Below are positions 23,011 through 36,762 of a stretch of 64,000 nucleotides of DNA, piece after piece (the first letter of the stretch is position 1; each line of letters opens with the position of its first letter). The notes under the pieces were generated by a model, which saw nothing but the letters and a program-made list of their open reading frames with translations, did no database searches and had not been told where the DNA came from. The stretch comes from Dioctria linearis (lineage: Eukaryota; Arthropoda; Insecta; Diptera; Asilidae), in contig CAWVNZ010000357.1 in the NCBI GenBank assembly GCA_963930735.1, forward strand, positions 62,001 to 126,000, in the 5' to 3' direction. The position numbers and the translations under genes were made by a program.

Positions 23011-26000
23011 TCAAAAAATATTTTTATACTGTCGCAAATTTTAGTTACGCCAGGGATTGCCTTTTCTATAGTAAATTTTGCAAAAAATAATTTTTACTGT
23101 CGCAAATTTTAATTGCGCCAGGGATTGCCTTTTCTATAGTAAATTATTCAAAAAATAATTTTCAACTGTCGCAAATTTTAATTACGCCAGGGATTGCCTT
23201 TTCTATAGTAAATTATTCAAAAAATAATTTTCAACTGTCGCAAATTTTAATTACGCCAGGGATTGCCTTTTCTATAGTCAATTATTCAAAAAATAATTTT
23301 TTACTGTCGCAAATTTTAATTGCGCCAGGGATTGGCTTTTCTATAGTAAATTTTGCAAAAAATAATTTTTTACTGTCGCAAATTTTAAATAAGCCAGGGA
23401 TTGCCTTTTCTATAGTAAATTATTCAAAAAATAATTTTATACTGTCGCAAATTTTAGTTACGCCAGGGATTGCCTTTTCTATAGTAAATTTTGCAAAAAA
23501 TAATTTTTTACTGTCGCAAATTTTAATTGCGCCAGGGATTGCCTTTTCTATAGTAAATTATTCAAAAAATAATTTTCAACTGTGGCAAATTTTAATTACG
23601 CCAGGGATTGCCTTTTCTATAGTAAATTTTGCAAAAAATAATTTTTTACTGTCGCAAATTTTAATTACGCCAGGGCTTGCCTTTTCTATCGTAAATTATT
23701 CACAAATAATTTTATACTGTCGCAAATTTTAATTACGCCAGGGATTGCCTTTTCTATAGTAAATTATTCAAAAAATAATTTTCTACTGTCGCAAATTTTA
23801 ATTACGCCAGGGCTTGCCTTTTCTATCGTAAATTATTCAAAAAATAATTTTATACTGTCGCAAATTTTAAATACGCCAGGGATTGCCTTTTCTATAGTAA
23901 ATTATTCAAAAAATAATTTTCTACTGTCGCAAATTTTAATTACGCCAGGGATTGCCTTTTCTATAGTAAATTTTGCAAAAAAATAATTTTTTTACTGTCG
24001 CAAATTTTAAATATACCAGGGATTGCCTTTTCTATAGTAAATTTCTCACAAATTAATTTTTTACTCTCGCAAATTTTAATTACGCCAGGGATTGCCTTTT
24101 CTATAGTAAATTATTCAAAAAATAATTTTTTTCTGTCGCAAATTTTAAATATCCCAGGGATTGCCTTTTCTATAGTAAATTTCTCACAAATTAATTTCTT
24201 ACTGTCGCAAATTTTAAATACGCCAGGGATTGCCTTTTCTATAGTAAATTATTCAAAAAATAATTTTTTACTGTCGCAAATTTTAAATATCCCAGGGATT
24301 GCCTTTTCTATAGTAAATATCTCACAAATTAATTTTTACTGTCGCAAATTTTAAATACGCCAGGGATTGCCTTTTCTATAGTAAATTATTCAAAAAATAA
24401 TTTTTTACTGTCGCAAATTTCAAATCCGCCAGGGATTGCCTTTTCTATAGTAAATTATTCAAAAAATAATTTTTCTACTGTCGCAAAATTTAATTACGCC
24501 AGGGATTGCCTTTTCTATAGTAAATTATTCAAAAAATAATTTTCTACTGTCGCAAATTTTAATTACGCCAGGGATTGCCTTTTCTATAGTAAATTTCTCA
24601 CAAATTAATTTTTTACTGTCGCAAATTTCAAATCCGCCAGGATTGCCTTTTCTATAGTAAATTATTCAAAAAATAATTTTTTACTGTCGCAAATTTTAAA
24701 TATCCCAGGGATTGCCTTTTCTATAGTAAATATCTCACAAATTAATTTTTTACTGTCGCAAATTTTAAATACGCCAGGGATTGCCTTTTCTATAGTAAAT
24801 TATTCAAAAATAATTTTTTACTGTCGCAATTTCAAATCCGCCAGGGATTGCCTTTTCTATAGTAAATTATTCAAAAAATAATTTTCTACTGTCGCAAAAT
24901 TTAATTACGCCAGGGATTGCCTTTTCTATAGTAAATTATTCAAAAAATAATTTTCTACTGTCGCAAATTGTAATTGCGCCAGGGATTGCCTTTTCTATAG
25001 TAAATTATTCAAAAAATAATTTTTTACTGTCGCAAATTTTAATTACGCCAGGGATTGCCTTTTCTATAGTAAATTATTCAAAAAATAATTTTTTACTGTC
25101 GCAAATTTTAAGTGCGACAGGGATTGCCTTTTCTATAGTAAATTATTCAAAAAATAATTTTTTACTGTCGCAAATTTTAAATACGCCAGGGATTGCCTTT
25201 TCTATAGTAAATTATTCAAAAAATAATTTTCTACTGTCGCAAATTTTAATTACGCCAGCGATTGCCTTTTCTATAGTAAATTATTCAAAAAATAATTTTC
25301 TACTGTCGCAAATTGTAATTGCGCCAGGGATTGCTTTTTCTATAGTAAATTATTCAAAAAATAATATTTTACTGTCGCAAATTTTAATTACGCCAGGGAT
25401 TGCCTTTTCTATAGTAAATTATTCAAATAATAATTTTATACTGTCGCAAATTTTAATTATGCCAGGGATTGCCTTTTCTATAGTAAATTATTCAAAAATA
25501 ATTTTTTACTGTCGCAAATTTTAAATACGCCAGGGATTGCCGTTTCTATAGTAAATTATTCAAAAAATAATTTTCTACTGTCGCAAATTTTAATTACGCC
25601 AGGGATTGCCTTTTCTATAGTAAATTTCTCACAAATTAATTTTTTACTGTCGCAAATTTTAAATATCCCAGGGATTGCCTTTTCTATAGTAAATTTCTCA
25701 CAAATTAGTTTTTTACTGTCGCAAATTTTAAATACGCCAGGTATTTGCCTTTTCTATAGTAAATTATTCAAAAAATAATTTTTTACTGTCGCAAATTTCA
25801 AATCCGCCAGGGATTGCCGTTTCTATAGTAAATTATTCAAAAAATAATTTTTTACTGTCGCAAATTTTAATTGCGCCAGGGATTGCCTTTTCTATAGTAA
25901 ATTATTCAAAAAATAATTTTATACTGTCGCAAATTTTAATTACGCCAGGGATTGCCTTTTTCTATAGTAAATTATTCAAAAAATAATTTTTTACTGTCGC

Positions 26001-26229
26001 AAATTTTAAATACGCCAGGGATTGCCTTTTCTATAGTAAATTATTCAAAAAATAATTTTCTGCTGTCGCAAATTTTAATTACGCCAGGGATTGCCTTTTC
26101 CATAGTAAATTATTCAAAAAATAATTTTCTACTGTCACAAATTGTAATTGCGCCAGGGATTGCCTTTCTATAGTAAATTATTCAAAAAATAATTTTTTAC
26201 TGTCGCAAATTTCAAATCCGCCAGGGATT
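23011..26229 (+). repeat. Indel-rich left-domain mosaic
   Basis: The first part (23,011-23,700) repeats the GC-box, TTAGTTACG and TTTTCAACTG succession of the H2 block, including TTGGC monomers. From about 24,000, ATATCCC/CTCAC and TCAAATCCGCC monomers dominate. Single-base indels are frequent: CACAAATAATT near 23,702, CCAGGATTGCC near 24,640, CGCAATTTC near 24,826, GTATTTGCC near 25,742 and GCCTTTCTATAG near 26,164. They break the open frame repeatedly. No gene or foreign sequence is seen. Confidence 0.85.
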
Positions 26230-27924
26230 GCCTTTTCTATAGTAAATTATTCAAAAAATAATTTTCTACTGTCGCAAATTTTAATTACGCCAGGGATTGC
26301 CTTTTCTATAGTAAATTATTCAAAAAATAATTTTACACTGTCGCAAATTTTAAGTGCGCCAGGGATTGCCTTTTCTATAGTAAATTATTCAAAAAATAAT
26401 TTTCTACTGTCGCAAATTTTAATTACGCCAGGGATTGCCTTTTCTATAGTAAATTTCTCACAAATTAATTTTTTTCTGTCGCAAATTTCAAATCCGCCAG
26501 GGATTGCCTTTTCTATAGTAAATTATTCAAAAAATAATTTTTTACTGTCGCAAATTTTAAATATCCCAGGGATTGCCTTTTCTATAGTAAATTTCTCACA
26601 AATTAATTTCTTACTGTCGCAAATTTTAAATATGCCAGGGATTGCCTTTTCTATAGTAAATTTTTCAAAAAATAATTTTTTACTGTCGCAAATTTTAAAT
26701 ATCCCAGGGATTGCCTTTTCTATAGTAAATTTCTCACAAATTAATTTCTTACTGTCGCAAATTTTAAATATGCCAGGGATTGCCTTTTCTATAGTAAATT
26801 ATTCAAAAAATAATTTTTTTACTGTCGCAAATTTTAAATATCCCAGGGATTGCCTTTTCTATAGTAAATTTCTCACAAATTAATTTCTTACTGTCGCAAA
26901 TTTTAAATATGCCAGGATTGCCTTTTCTATAGTAAATTATTCAAAAAATAATTTTTTACTGTCGCAAATTTTAAATATCCCAGGGATTGCCTTTTCTATA
27001 GTAAATATCTCACAAATTAATTTTTTACTGTCGCAAATTTTAAATACGCCAGGGATTGCCTTTTCTATAGTAAATTATTCAAAAAATAATTTTTTACTGT
27101 CGCAAATTTCAAATCCGCCAGGGATTGCCTTTTCTATAGTAAATTATTCAAAAAAATAATTTTCTACTGTCGCAAAATTTAATTACGCCAGGGATTGCCT
27201 TTTCTATAGTAAATTATTCAAAAAATAATTTTCTACTGTCGCAAATTGTAATTGCGCCAGGGATTGCCTTTTCTATAGTAAATTATTCAAAAAATAATTT
27301 TTTACTGTCGCAAATTTTAATTACGCCAGGGATTGCCATTTCTATAGTAAATTATTCAAAAAATAATTTTTTACTGTCGCAAATTTTAAGTGCGCCAGGG
27401 ATTGCCTTTTCTATAGTAAATTATTCAAAAAATATTTTTTACTGTCGCAAATTTTAAATACGCCAGGGATTGCCTTTTCTATAGTAAATTATTCAAAAAA
27501 TAATTTTCTACTGTCGCAAATTTTAATTACGCCAGGGATTGCCTTTTCTATAGTAAATTATTCAAAAAATAATTTTCTACTGTCGAAAATTGTAATTGCG
27601 CCAGGGATTGCTTTTTCTATAGTAAATTATTCAAAAAATAATTTTTTACTGTCGCAAATTTTAATTACGCCAGGGATTACCTTTTCTATAGTAAATTATT
27701 CAAAAAATAATTTTATACTGTCGCAAACTTTAATTACGCCAGGGATTGCCTTTTCTATAGTAAATTATTCAAAAAATAATTTTTTACTGTCGCAAATTTT
27801 AAATACGCCAGGGATTGCCTTTTCTATAGTAAATTATTCAAAAAATAATTTTCTACTGTCGCAAATTTTAATTACGCCAGGGATTGCCTTTTCTATAGTA
27901 AATTATTTAAAAAAATAATTTTCT
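26230..27924 (+). repeat. Higher-order repeat H5, copy a (about 25 monomers)
   Basis: This is the first of three consecutive copies whose right ends are marked by the TTTAAAAAAATAAT-ACTATCGC monomer (27,925; 29,513; 31,239). The internal order is TTACGCC, AGTGCGCC, CTCAC with TTTTTTTCTG, TCAAATCCGCC, several AATATCCC/CTCAC and AATATGCC pairs, CGCAAAATTTAAT, TTGTAATTGCGCC, GCCATTTC, AGTGCGCC, AATACGCC, GATTACC and CTTTAATTACG. Copy a is the most diverged, with TTTACACTG near 26,335, CCAGGATTGCC near 26,912 and CTGTCGAAAATTG near 27,583. Confidence 0.88.
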
Positions 27925-29512
27925 ACTATCGCAAATTGTAATTGCGCCAGGGATTGCCTTTTCTATAGTAAATTATTCAAAAAATAATTTTCTACTGTCG
28001 CAAATTTTAATTACGCCAGGGATTGCCTTTTCTATAGTAAATTATTCAAAAAATAATTTTATACTGTCGCAAATTTTAAGTGCGCCAGGGATTGCCTTTT
28101 CTATAGTAAATTATTCAAAAAATAATTTTCTACTGTCGCAAATTTTAATTACGCCAGGGATTGCCTTTTCTATAGTAAATTTCTCACAAATTAATTTTTT
28201 TCTGTCGCAAATTTCAAATCCGCCAGGGATTGCCTTTTCTATAGTAAATTATTCAAAAAATAATTTTTTACTGTCGCAAATTTTAAATATCCCAGGGATT
28301 GCCTTTTCTATAGTAAATTTCTCACAAATTAATTTCTTACTGTCGCAAATTTTAAATATGCCAGGGATTGCCTTTTCTATAGTAAATTATTCAAAAAATA
28401 ATTTTTTACTGTCGCAAATTTTAAATATCCCAGGGATTGCCTTTTCTATAGTAAATTTCTCACAAATTAATTTCTTACTGTCGCAAATTTTAAATATGCC
28501 AGGGATTGCCTTTTCTATAGTAAATTATTCAAAAAATAATTTTTTACTGTCGCAAATTTTAAATATCCCAGGGATTGCCTTTTCTATAGTAAATTTCTCA
28601 CAAATTAATTTCTTACTGTCGCAAATTTTAAATATGCCAGGGATTGCCTTTTCTATAGTAAATTATTCAAAAAATAATTTTTTACTGTCGCAAATTTTAA
28701 ATATCCCAGGGATTGCCTTTTCTATAGTAAATATCTCACAAATTAATTTTTTACTGTCGCAAATTTTAAATACGCCAGGGATTGCCTTTTCTATAGTAAA
28801 TTATTCAAAAAATAATTTTTTACTGTCGCAAATTTCAAATCCGCCAGGGATTGCCTTTTCTATAGTAAGTTATTCAAAAAATAATTTTCTACTGTCGCAA
28901 AATTTAATTACGCCAGGGATTGCCTTTTCTATAGTAAATTATTCAAAAAATAATTTTCTACTGTCGCAAATTGTAATTGCGCCAGGGATTGCCTTTTCTA
29001 TAGTAAATTATTCAAAAACTAATTTTTTACTGTCGCAAATTTTAATTACGCCAGGGATTGCCATTTCTATAGTAAATTATTCAAAAAATAATTTTTTACT
29101 GTCGCAAATTTTAAGTGCGCCAGGGATTGCCTTTTCTATAGTAAATTATTCAAAAAATAATTTTTTACTGTCGCAAATTTTAAATACGCCAGGGATTGCC
29201 TTTTCTATAGTAAATTATTCAAAAAATAATTTTCTACTGTCGCAAATTTTAATTACGCCAGGGATTGCCTTTTCTATAGTAAATTATTCAAAAAATAATT
29301 TTCTACTGTCGCAAATTGTAATTGCGCCAGGGATTGCTTTTTCTATAGTAAATTATTCAAAAAATAATTTTTTACTGTCGCAAATTTTAATTACGCCAGG
29401 GATTACCTTTTCTATAGTAAATTATTCAAAAAATAATTTTCTACTGTCGCAAATTTTAATTACGCCAGGGATTGCCTTTTCTATAGTAAATTATTTAAAA
29501 AAATAATTTTCT
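27925..29512 (+). repeat. Higher-order repeat H5, copy b (23 monomers)
   Basis: The marker-to-marker distance is 1588 bp (23 x 69 + 1). It shares the private GTAAGTTATTC substitution (about 28,867) and CAAAAACTAATTTT (about 29,017) with copy c, so b and c are closest relatives. Near its end it lacks two monomers present in a and c: the GATTACC monomer (29,403) is followed directly by the TTACGCC/TTTAAAAAA pair, without the CTTTAATTACG and following AATACGCC monomers. Confidence 0.9.
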
Positions 29513-31238
29513 ACTATCGCAAATTGTAATTGCGCCAGGGATTGCCTTTTCTATAGTAAATTATTCAAAAAATAATTTTCTACTGTCGCAAATTTTAATT
29601 ACGCCAGGGATTGCCTTTTCTATAGTAAATTATTCAAAAAATAATTTTATACTGTCGCAAATTTTAAGTGCGCCAGGGATTGCCTTTTCTATAGTAAATT
29701 ATTCAAAAAATAATTTTCTACTGTCGCAAATTTTAATTACGCCAGGGATTGCCTTTTCTATAGTAAATTTCTCACAAATTAATTTTTTTCTGTCGCAAAT
29801 TTCAAATCCGCCAGGGATTGCCTTTTCTATAGTAAATTATTCAAAAAATAATTTTTTACTGTCGCAAATTTTAAATATCCCAGGGATTGCCTTTTCTATA
29901 GTAAATTTCTCACAAATTAATTTCTTACTGTCGCAAATTTTAAATATGCCAGGGATTGCCTTTTCTATAGTAAATTATTCAAAAAATAATTTTTTACTGT
30001 CGCAAATTTTAAATATCCCAGGGATTGCCTTTTCTATAGTAAATTTCTCACAAATTAATTTCTTACTGTCGCAAATTTTAAATATGCCAGGGATTGCCTT
30101 TTCTATAGTAAATTATTCAAAAAATAATTTTTTACTGTCGCAAATTTTAAATATCCCAGGGATTGCCTTTTCTATAGTAAATTTCTCACAAATTAATTTC
30201 TTACTGTCGCAAATTTTAAATATGCCAGGGATTGCCTTTTCTATAGTAAATTATTCAAAAAATAATTTTTTACTGTCGCAAATTTTAAATATCCCAGGGA
30301 TTGCCTTTTCTATAGTAAATATCTCACAAATTAATTTTTTACTGTCGCAAATTTTAAATACGCCAGGGATTGCCTTTTCTATAGTAAATTATTCAAAAAA
30401 TAATTTTTTACTGTCGCAAATTTCAAATCCGCCAGGGATTGCCTTTTCTATAGTAAGTTATTCAAAAAATAATTTTCTACTGTCGCAAAATTTAATTACG
30501 CCAGGGATTGCCTTTTCTATAGTAAATTATTCAAAAAATAATTTTCTACTGTCGCAAATTGTAATTGCGCCAGGGATTGCCTTTTCTATAGTAAATTATT
30601 CAAAAACTAATTTTTTACTGTCGCAAATTTTAATTACGCCAGGGATTGCCATTTCTATAGTAAATTATTCAAAAAATAATTTTTTACTGTCGCAAATTTT
30701 AAGTGCGCCAGGGATTGCCTTTTCTATAGTAAATTATTCAAAAAATAATTTTTTACTGTCGCAAATTTTAAATACGCCAGGGATTGCCTTTTCTATAGTA
30801 AATTATTCAAAAAATAATTTTCTACTGTCGCAAATTTTAATTACGCCAGGGATTGCCTTTTCTATAGTAAATTATTCAAAAAATAATTTTCTACTGTCGC
30901 AAATTGTAATTGCGCCAGGGATTGCTTTTTCTATAGTAAATTATTCAAAAAATAATTTTTTACTGTCGCAAATTTTAATTACGCCAGGGATTACCTTTTC
31001 TATAGTAAATTATTCAAAAAATAATTTTATACTGTCGCAAACTTTAATTACGCCAGGGATTGCCTTTTCTATAGTAAATTATTCAAAAAATAATTTTTTA
31101 CTGTCGCAAATTTTAAATACGCCAGGGATTGCCTTTTCTATAGTAAATTATTCAAAAAATAATTTTCTACTGTCGCAAATTTTAATTACGCCAGGGATTG
31201 CCTTTTCTATAGTAAATTATTTAAAAAAATAATTTTCT
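29513..31238 (+). repeat. Higher-order repeat H5, copy c (25 monomers)
   Basis: The marker-to-marker distance is 1726 bp (25 x 69 + 1). Over the first part it matches copy b at a constant offset of 1588 with almost no difference, including three successive AATATGCC/CTCAC pairs. The b-c pair is therefore a very recent duplication followed by a two-monomer loss in b, or the reverse gain in c. The extra base per unit lies in the TTTAAAAAAATAAT monomer, which has seven A. Confidence 0.9.
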
Positions 31239-32309
31239 ACTATCGCAAATTGTAATTGCGCCAGGGATTGCCTTTTCTATAGTAAATTATTCAAAAAATA
31301 ATTTTTTACTGTCGCAAATTTTAATTACGCCAGGGATTGCCTTTTCTATAGTAAATTATTCAAAAAATAATTTTTTACTGTCGCAAATTTTAAGTGCGCC
31401 AGGGATTGCCTTTTCTATAGTAAATTATTCAAAAAATAATTTTTTACTGTCGCAAATTTTAATTACGCCAGGGATTGCCTTTTCTATAGTAAATTATTCA
31501 AAAAATAATTTTTTACTGTCGCAAATTTTAATTACGCCAGGGATTGCCTTTTCTATAGTAAATTTTGCAAAAAAAATAATTTTTTACTGTCGCAAATTTT
31601 AAATATCCCAGGGATTGCCTTTTCTATAGTAAATTTCTCACAAATTAATTTTTTACTGTCGCAAATTTTAAATACGCCTTTTCTATAGTAAATTATTCAA
31701 AAAATAATTTTTTACTGTCGCAAATTTTAAATATCCCAGGGATTGCCTTTTCTATAGTAAATTTCTCACAAATTAATTTCTTACTGTCGCAAATTTTAAA
31801 TACGCCAGGGATTGCCTTTTCTATAGTAAATTATTCAAAAAATAATTTTTTACTGTCGCAAATTTTAAATACGCCAGGGATTGCCTTTTCTATAGTAAAT
31901 TATTCAAAAAATAATTTTCTACTGTCGCAAATTTTAATTACGCCAGGGATTGCCTTTTCTATAGTAAATTATTCAAAAAATAATTTTCTACTGTCGCAAA
32001 TTGTAATTGCGCCAGGGATTGCCTTTTCTATAGTAAATTATTCAAAAAATAATTTTCTACTGTCGCAAATTTTAATTACGCCAGGGATTGCCTTTTCTAT
32101 AGTAAATTATTCAAAAAATAATTTTTTACTGTCGCAAATTTTAAATATCCCAGGGATTGCCTTTTCTATAGTTAATTTCTCACAAATTAATTTCTTACTG
32201 TCGCAAATTTTAAATACGCCAGGGATTGCCTTTTCTATAGTAAATTATTCAAAAAATAATTTTCTACTGTCGCAAATTTTAATTACGCCAGGGATTGCCT
32301 TTTCTATAG
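31239..32309 (+). repeat. Left-domain mosaic with the indel trimer module
   Basis: After the last ACTATCGC marker the order TTACGCC, AGTGCGCC, TTACGCC, TTACGCC leads into the GC-plus-two-A, ATATCCC/CTCAC and 59-mer module near 31,567-31,700. This is the same order as after the ACTATCGC markers at 4907, 7994 and 15,716. Standard and CTCAC monomers follow. It is satellite throughout. Confidence 0.85.
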
Positions 32310-35300
32310 TAAATTATTCAAAAAATAATTTTTTACTGTCGCAAATTTTAAGTGCGCCAGGGATTGCCTTTTCTATAGTAAATTATTCAAAAAATAATTT
32401 TTTATTGTCGCAAATTTTAATTACGCCAGGGATTGCCTTTTCTATAGTAAATTATTCAAAAAATAATTTTTTACTGTCGCAAATTTTAATTACGCCAAGG
32501 ATTGCCTTTTCTATAGTAAATTTTGCAAAAAAAATAATTTTTTACTGTCGCAAATTTTAAATATCCCAGGGATTGCCTTTTCTATAGTAAATTTCTCACA
32601 AATTAATTTTTTACTGTCGCAAATTTTAAATACGCCTTTTCTATAGTAAATTATTCAAAAAATAATTTTTTACTGTCGCAAATTTTAAATATCCCAGGGA
32701 TTGCCTTTTCTATAGTAAATTTCTCACAAATTAATTTCTTACTGTCGCAAATTTTAAATACGCCAGGGATTGCCTTTTCTATAGTAAATTATTCAAAAAA
32801 TAATTTTTTACTGTCGCAAATTTTAAATACGCCAGGGATTGCCTTTTCTATAGTAAATTATTCAAAAAATAATTTTCTACTGTCGCAAATTTTAATTACG
32901 CCAGGGATTGCCTTTTCTATAGTAAATTATTCAAAAAATAATTTTCTATTGTCGCAAATTGTAATTGCACCAGGGATTGCCTTTTCTATAGTAAATTATT
33001 CAAAAAATAATTTTTTACTGTCGCAAATTTTAATTACGCCAGGGATTGCCTTTTCTATAGTAAATTATTCAAAAAATAATATTCTACTGTCGCAAATTTT
33101 AATTACGCCAGGGATTGCCTTTTCTATAGTAAATTATTTAAAAAATAATTTTATACTGTCGCAAATTTTAAATACGCCAGGGATTGCCTTTTCTATAGTA
33201 AATTATTCAAAAAATAATTTTCTACTGTCGCAAATTGTAATTGCGCCAGGGATTGCCTTTTCTATAGTAAATTATTCAAAAAATAATTTTTTACTGTCGC
33301 AAATTTTAATTACGCCAGGGATTGCCATTTCTATAGTAAATTATTCAAAAAATAATTTTTTACTGTCGCAAATTTTAAGTGCGCCAGGGATTGCCTTTTC
33401 TATAGTAAATTATTCAAAAAATAATTTTTTACTGTCGCAAATTTTAAATACGCCAGGGATTGCCTTTTCTATAGTAAATTATTCAAAAAATAATTTTCTA
33501 CTGTCGCAAATTTTAATTACGCCAGGGATTGCCTTTTCTATAGTAAATTATTCAAAAAATAATTTTCTACTGTCGCAAATTGTAATTGCGCAAGGGATTG
33601 CCTTTTCTATAGTAAATTTTGCAAAAAAAATAATTTTTTACTGTCGCAAATTTTAAATATCCCAGGGATTGCCTTTTCTATAGTAAATTTCTCACAAATT
33701 AATTTTTTACTGTCGCAAATTTTAAATACGCCTTTTCTATAGTAAATTATTCAAAAAATAATTTTTTACTGTCGCAAATTTTAAATATCCCAGGGATTGC
33801 CTTTTCTATAGTAAATTTCTCACAAATTAATTTCTTACTGTCGCAAATTTTAAATACGCCAGGGATTGCCTTTTCTATAGTAAATTATTCAAAAAATAAT
33901 TTTTTACTGTCGCAAATTTTAATTACGCCAGGGATTGCCTTTTCTATAGTAAATTATTCAAAAAATAATTTTATACTGTCGCAAATTTTAATTACGCCAG
34001 GGATTGCCTTTTCTATAGTAAATTATTCAAAAAATAATTTTTTACTGTCGCAAATTTTAAATATCCCAGGGATTGCCTTTTCTATAGTAAATTTCTTACA
34101 AATTAATTTCTTACTGTCGCAAATTTTAAATACGCCAGGGATTGCCTTTTCTATAGTAAATTATTCAAAAAATAATTTTTTACTGTCGCAAATTTTAAAT
34201 ACGCCAGGGATTGCCTTTTCTATAGTAAATTATTCAAAAAATAATTTTTTACTGTCGCAAATTTTAATTACGCCAGGGATTGCCTTTTCTATAGTAAATT
34301 ATTCAAAAAATAATATTCTACTGTCGCAAATTTTAATTACGCCAGGGATTGCCTTTTCTATAGTAAATTATTCAAAAAATAATTTTATACTGTCGCAAAT
34401 TTTAAATACGCCAGGGATTGCCTTTTCTATAGTAAATTATTCAAAAAATAATTTTCTACTGTCGCAAATTGTAATTGCGCCAGGGATTGCCTTTTCTATA
34501 GTAAATTATTCAAAAAATAATTTTTTACTGTCGCAAATTTTAATTACGCCAGGGATTGCCATTTCTATAGTAAATTATTCAAAAAATAATTTTTTACTGT
34601 CGCAAATTTTAAGTGCGCCAGGGATTGCCTTTTCTATAGTAAATTATTCAAAAAATAATTTTTTACTGTCGCAAATTTTAAATACGCCAGGGATTGCCTT
34701 TTCTATAGTAAATTATTCAAAAAATAATTTTCTACTGTCGCAAATTTTAATTACGCCAGGGATTGCCTTTTCTATAGTAAATTATTCAAAAAATAATTTT
34801 CTATTGTCGCAAATTGTAATTGCGCCAGGGATTGCCTTTTCTATAGTAAATTTTGCAAAAAAAATAATTTTTTACTGTCGCAAATTTTAAATATCCCAGG
34901 GATTGCCTTTTCTATAGTAAATTTCTCACAAATTAATTTTTTACTGTCGCAAATTTTAAATACGCCTTTTCTATAGTAAATTATTCAAAAAATAATTTTT
35001 TACTGTCGCAAATTTTAAATATCCCAGGGATTGCCTTTTTATAGTAAATTTCTCACAAATTAATTTCTTACTGTCGCAAATTTTAAATACGCCAGGGATT
35101 GCCTTTTCTATAGTAAATTATTCAAAAAATAATTTTTTACTGTCGCAAATTTTAATTACGCCAGGGATTGCCTTTTCTATAGTAAATTATTCAAAAAATA
35201 ATTTTATACTGTCGCAAATTTTAATTACGCCAGGGATTGCCTTTTCTATAGTAAATTATTCAAAAAATAATTTTTTACTGTCGCAAATTTTAAATATCCC

Positions 35301-36762
35301 AGGGATTGCCTTTTCTATAGTAAATTTCTCACAAATTAATTTCTTACTGTCGCAAATTTTAAATACGCCAGGGATTGCCTTTTCTATAGTAAATTATTCA
35401 AAAAATAATTTTTTACTGTCGCAAATTTTAAATACGCCAGGGATTGCCTTTTCTATAGTAAATTATTCAAAAAATAATTTTCTACTGTCGCAAATTTTAA
35501 TTACGCCAGGGATTGCCTTTTCTATAGTAAATTATTCAAAAAATAATTTTTTACTGTCGCAAATTTTAATTACGCCAGGGATTGCCTTTTCTATAGTAAA
35601 TTTCTCACAAAACAATTTTTTACTGTCGCAAATTTTAATTACGCCAGGGATTGCCTTTTCTATAGTAAATTATTCAAAAAATAATTTTCTACTGTCGCAA
35701 ATTTTAATTACGCCAGGGATTGCCTTTTCTATAGTAAATTATTCAAAAAATAATTTTATACTGTCGCAAATTTTAATTACGCCAGGGATTGCCTTTTCTA
35801 TAGTAAATTATTCAAAAAATAATTTTATACTGTCGCAAATTTTAATTACGCCAGGGATTGCCTTTTCTATCGTAAATTATTCAAAAAATAATTTTCTACT
35901 GTCGCAAATTTTAATTGCGCCAGGGATTGCCTTTTCTATAGTAAATTATTCAAAAAATAATTTTATACTGTCGCAAATTTTAATTACGCCAGGGATTGCC
36001 TTTTCTATAGTAAATTTTTCAAAAAATAATTTTCTACTGTCGCAAATTTTAATTGCGCCAGGGATTGCCTTTTCTACAGTAAATTATTCAAAAAATAATT
36101 TTCTACTGTCGCAAATTTTAATTGCGCCAGGGATTGCCTTTTCTACAGTAAATTTTTCAAAATATTAATTTTTTACTGTCGAAAATTTTAATTACGCCAG
36201 GGATTACCTTTTCTATAGTAAATTTTGCAAAAAATAATTTTTTACTGTCGCAAATTTTAATTACGCCAGGGATTGCCTTTTCTATAGTAAATTATTCAAA
36301 AAATAATATTCTACTGTCGCAAATTTTAATTGCGCCAGGGATTGCCTTTTCTATAGTAAATTTTGCAAAAAATAATTTTTTACTGTCGCAAATTTTAATT
36401 ACGCCAGGGATTGCCTTTTCTATAGTAAATTATTCAAAAAATAATTTTCTACTGTCGGAAATTTTAATTGCACCAGGGATTGCCTTTTCTATAGTAAATT
36501 ATTCAAAAAATAATTTTATACTGTCGCAAATTTTAATTACGCCAGGGATTGCCTTTTCTATAGTAAAATTTGCAAAAAAAATAATTTTTTACTGTCGCAA
36601 ATTTTAAATATCCCAGGGATTGCTTTTTCTATAGTAAATTTCTCACAAATTAATTTTTTACTGCCGCAAATTTTAAATACGCCTTTTCTATAGTAAATTA
36701 TTCAAAAAATAATTTTTTACTGTCGCAAATTTTAAATATCCCAGGGATTGCCTTTTCTATAG
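32310..36762 (+). repeat. 4.45-kb tandem duplication D6, copy a
   Basis: Markers recur 4453 bp downstream in the left part (TTATTGTCGC at 32,402 and 36,855; CCAAGG at 32,496 and 36,949; TTGCACC near 32,967 and 37,420; GCCATTTC near 33,327 and 37,780). They recur 4445 bp downstream in the right part (CACAAAACAATT near 35,611 and 40,056; CTATCGTAAATT near 35,870 and 40,315; GTCGAAAA at 36,180 and 40,625; CTGTCGGAAATTTT at 36,456 and 40,901). The two copies are adjacent, so this is a tandem duplication of roughly 65 monomers. The match breaks near 36,565, and a 59-mer module fills the stretch before copy b. The offset change falls between 33,340 and 34,560. Confidence 0.85.

Noticed and set aside
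20267..25951. A special gene-free gap where no long start-to-stop open frame appears
   Set aside because: The satellite continues unchanged there. The gap reflects lack of chance start codons in the open frame plus several single-base indels, not different DNA.
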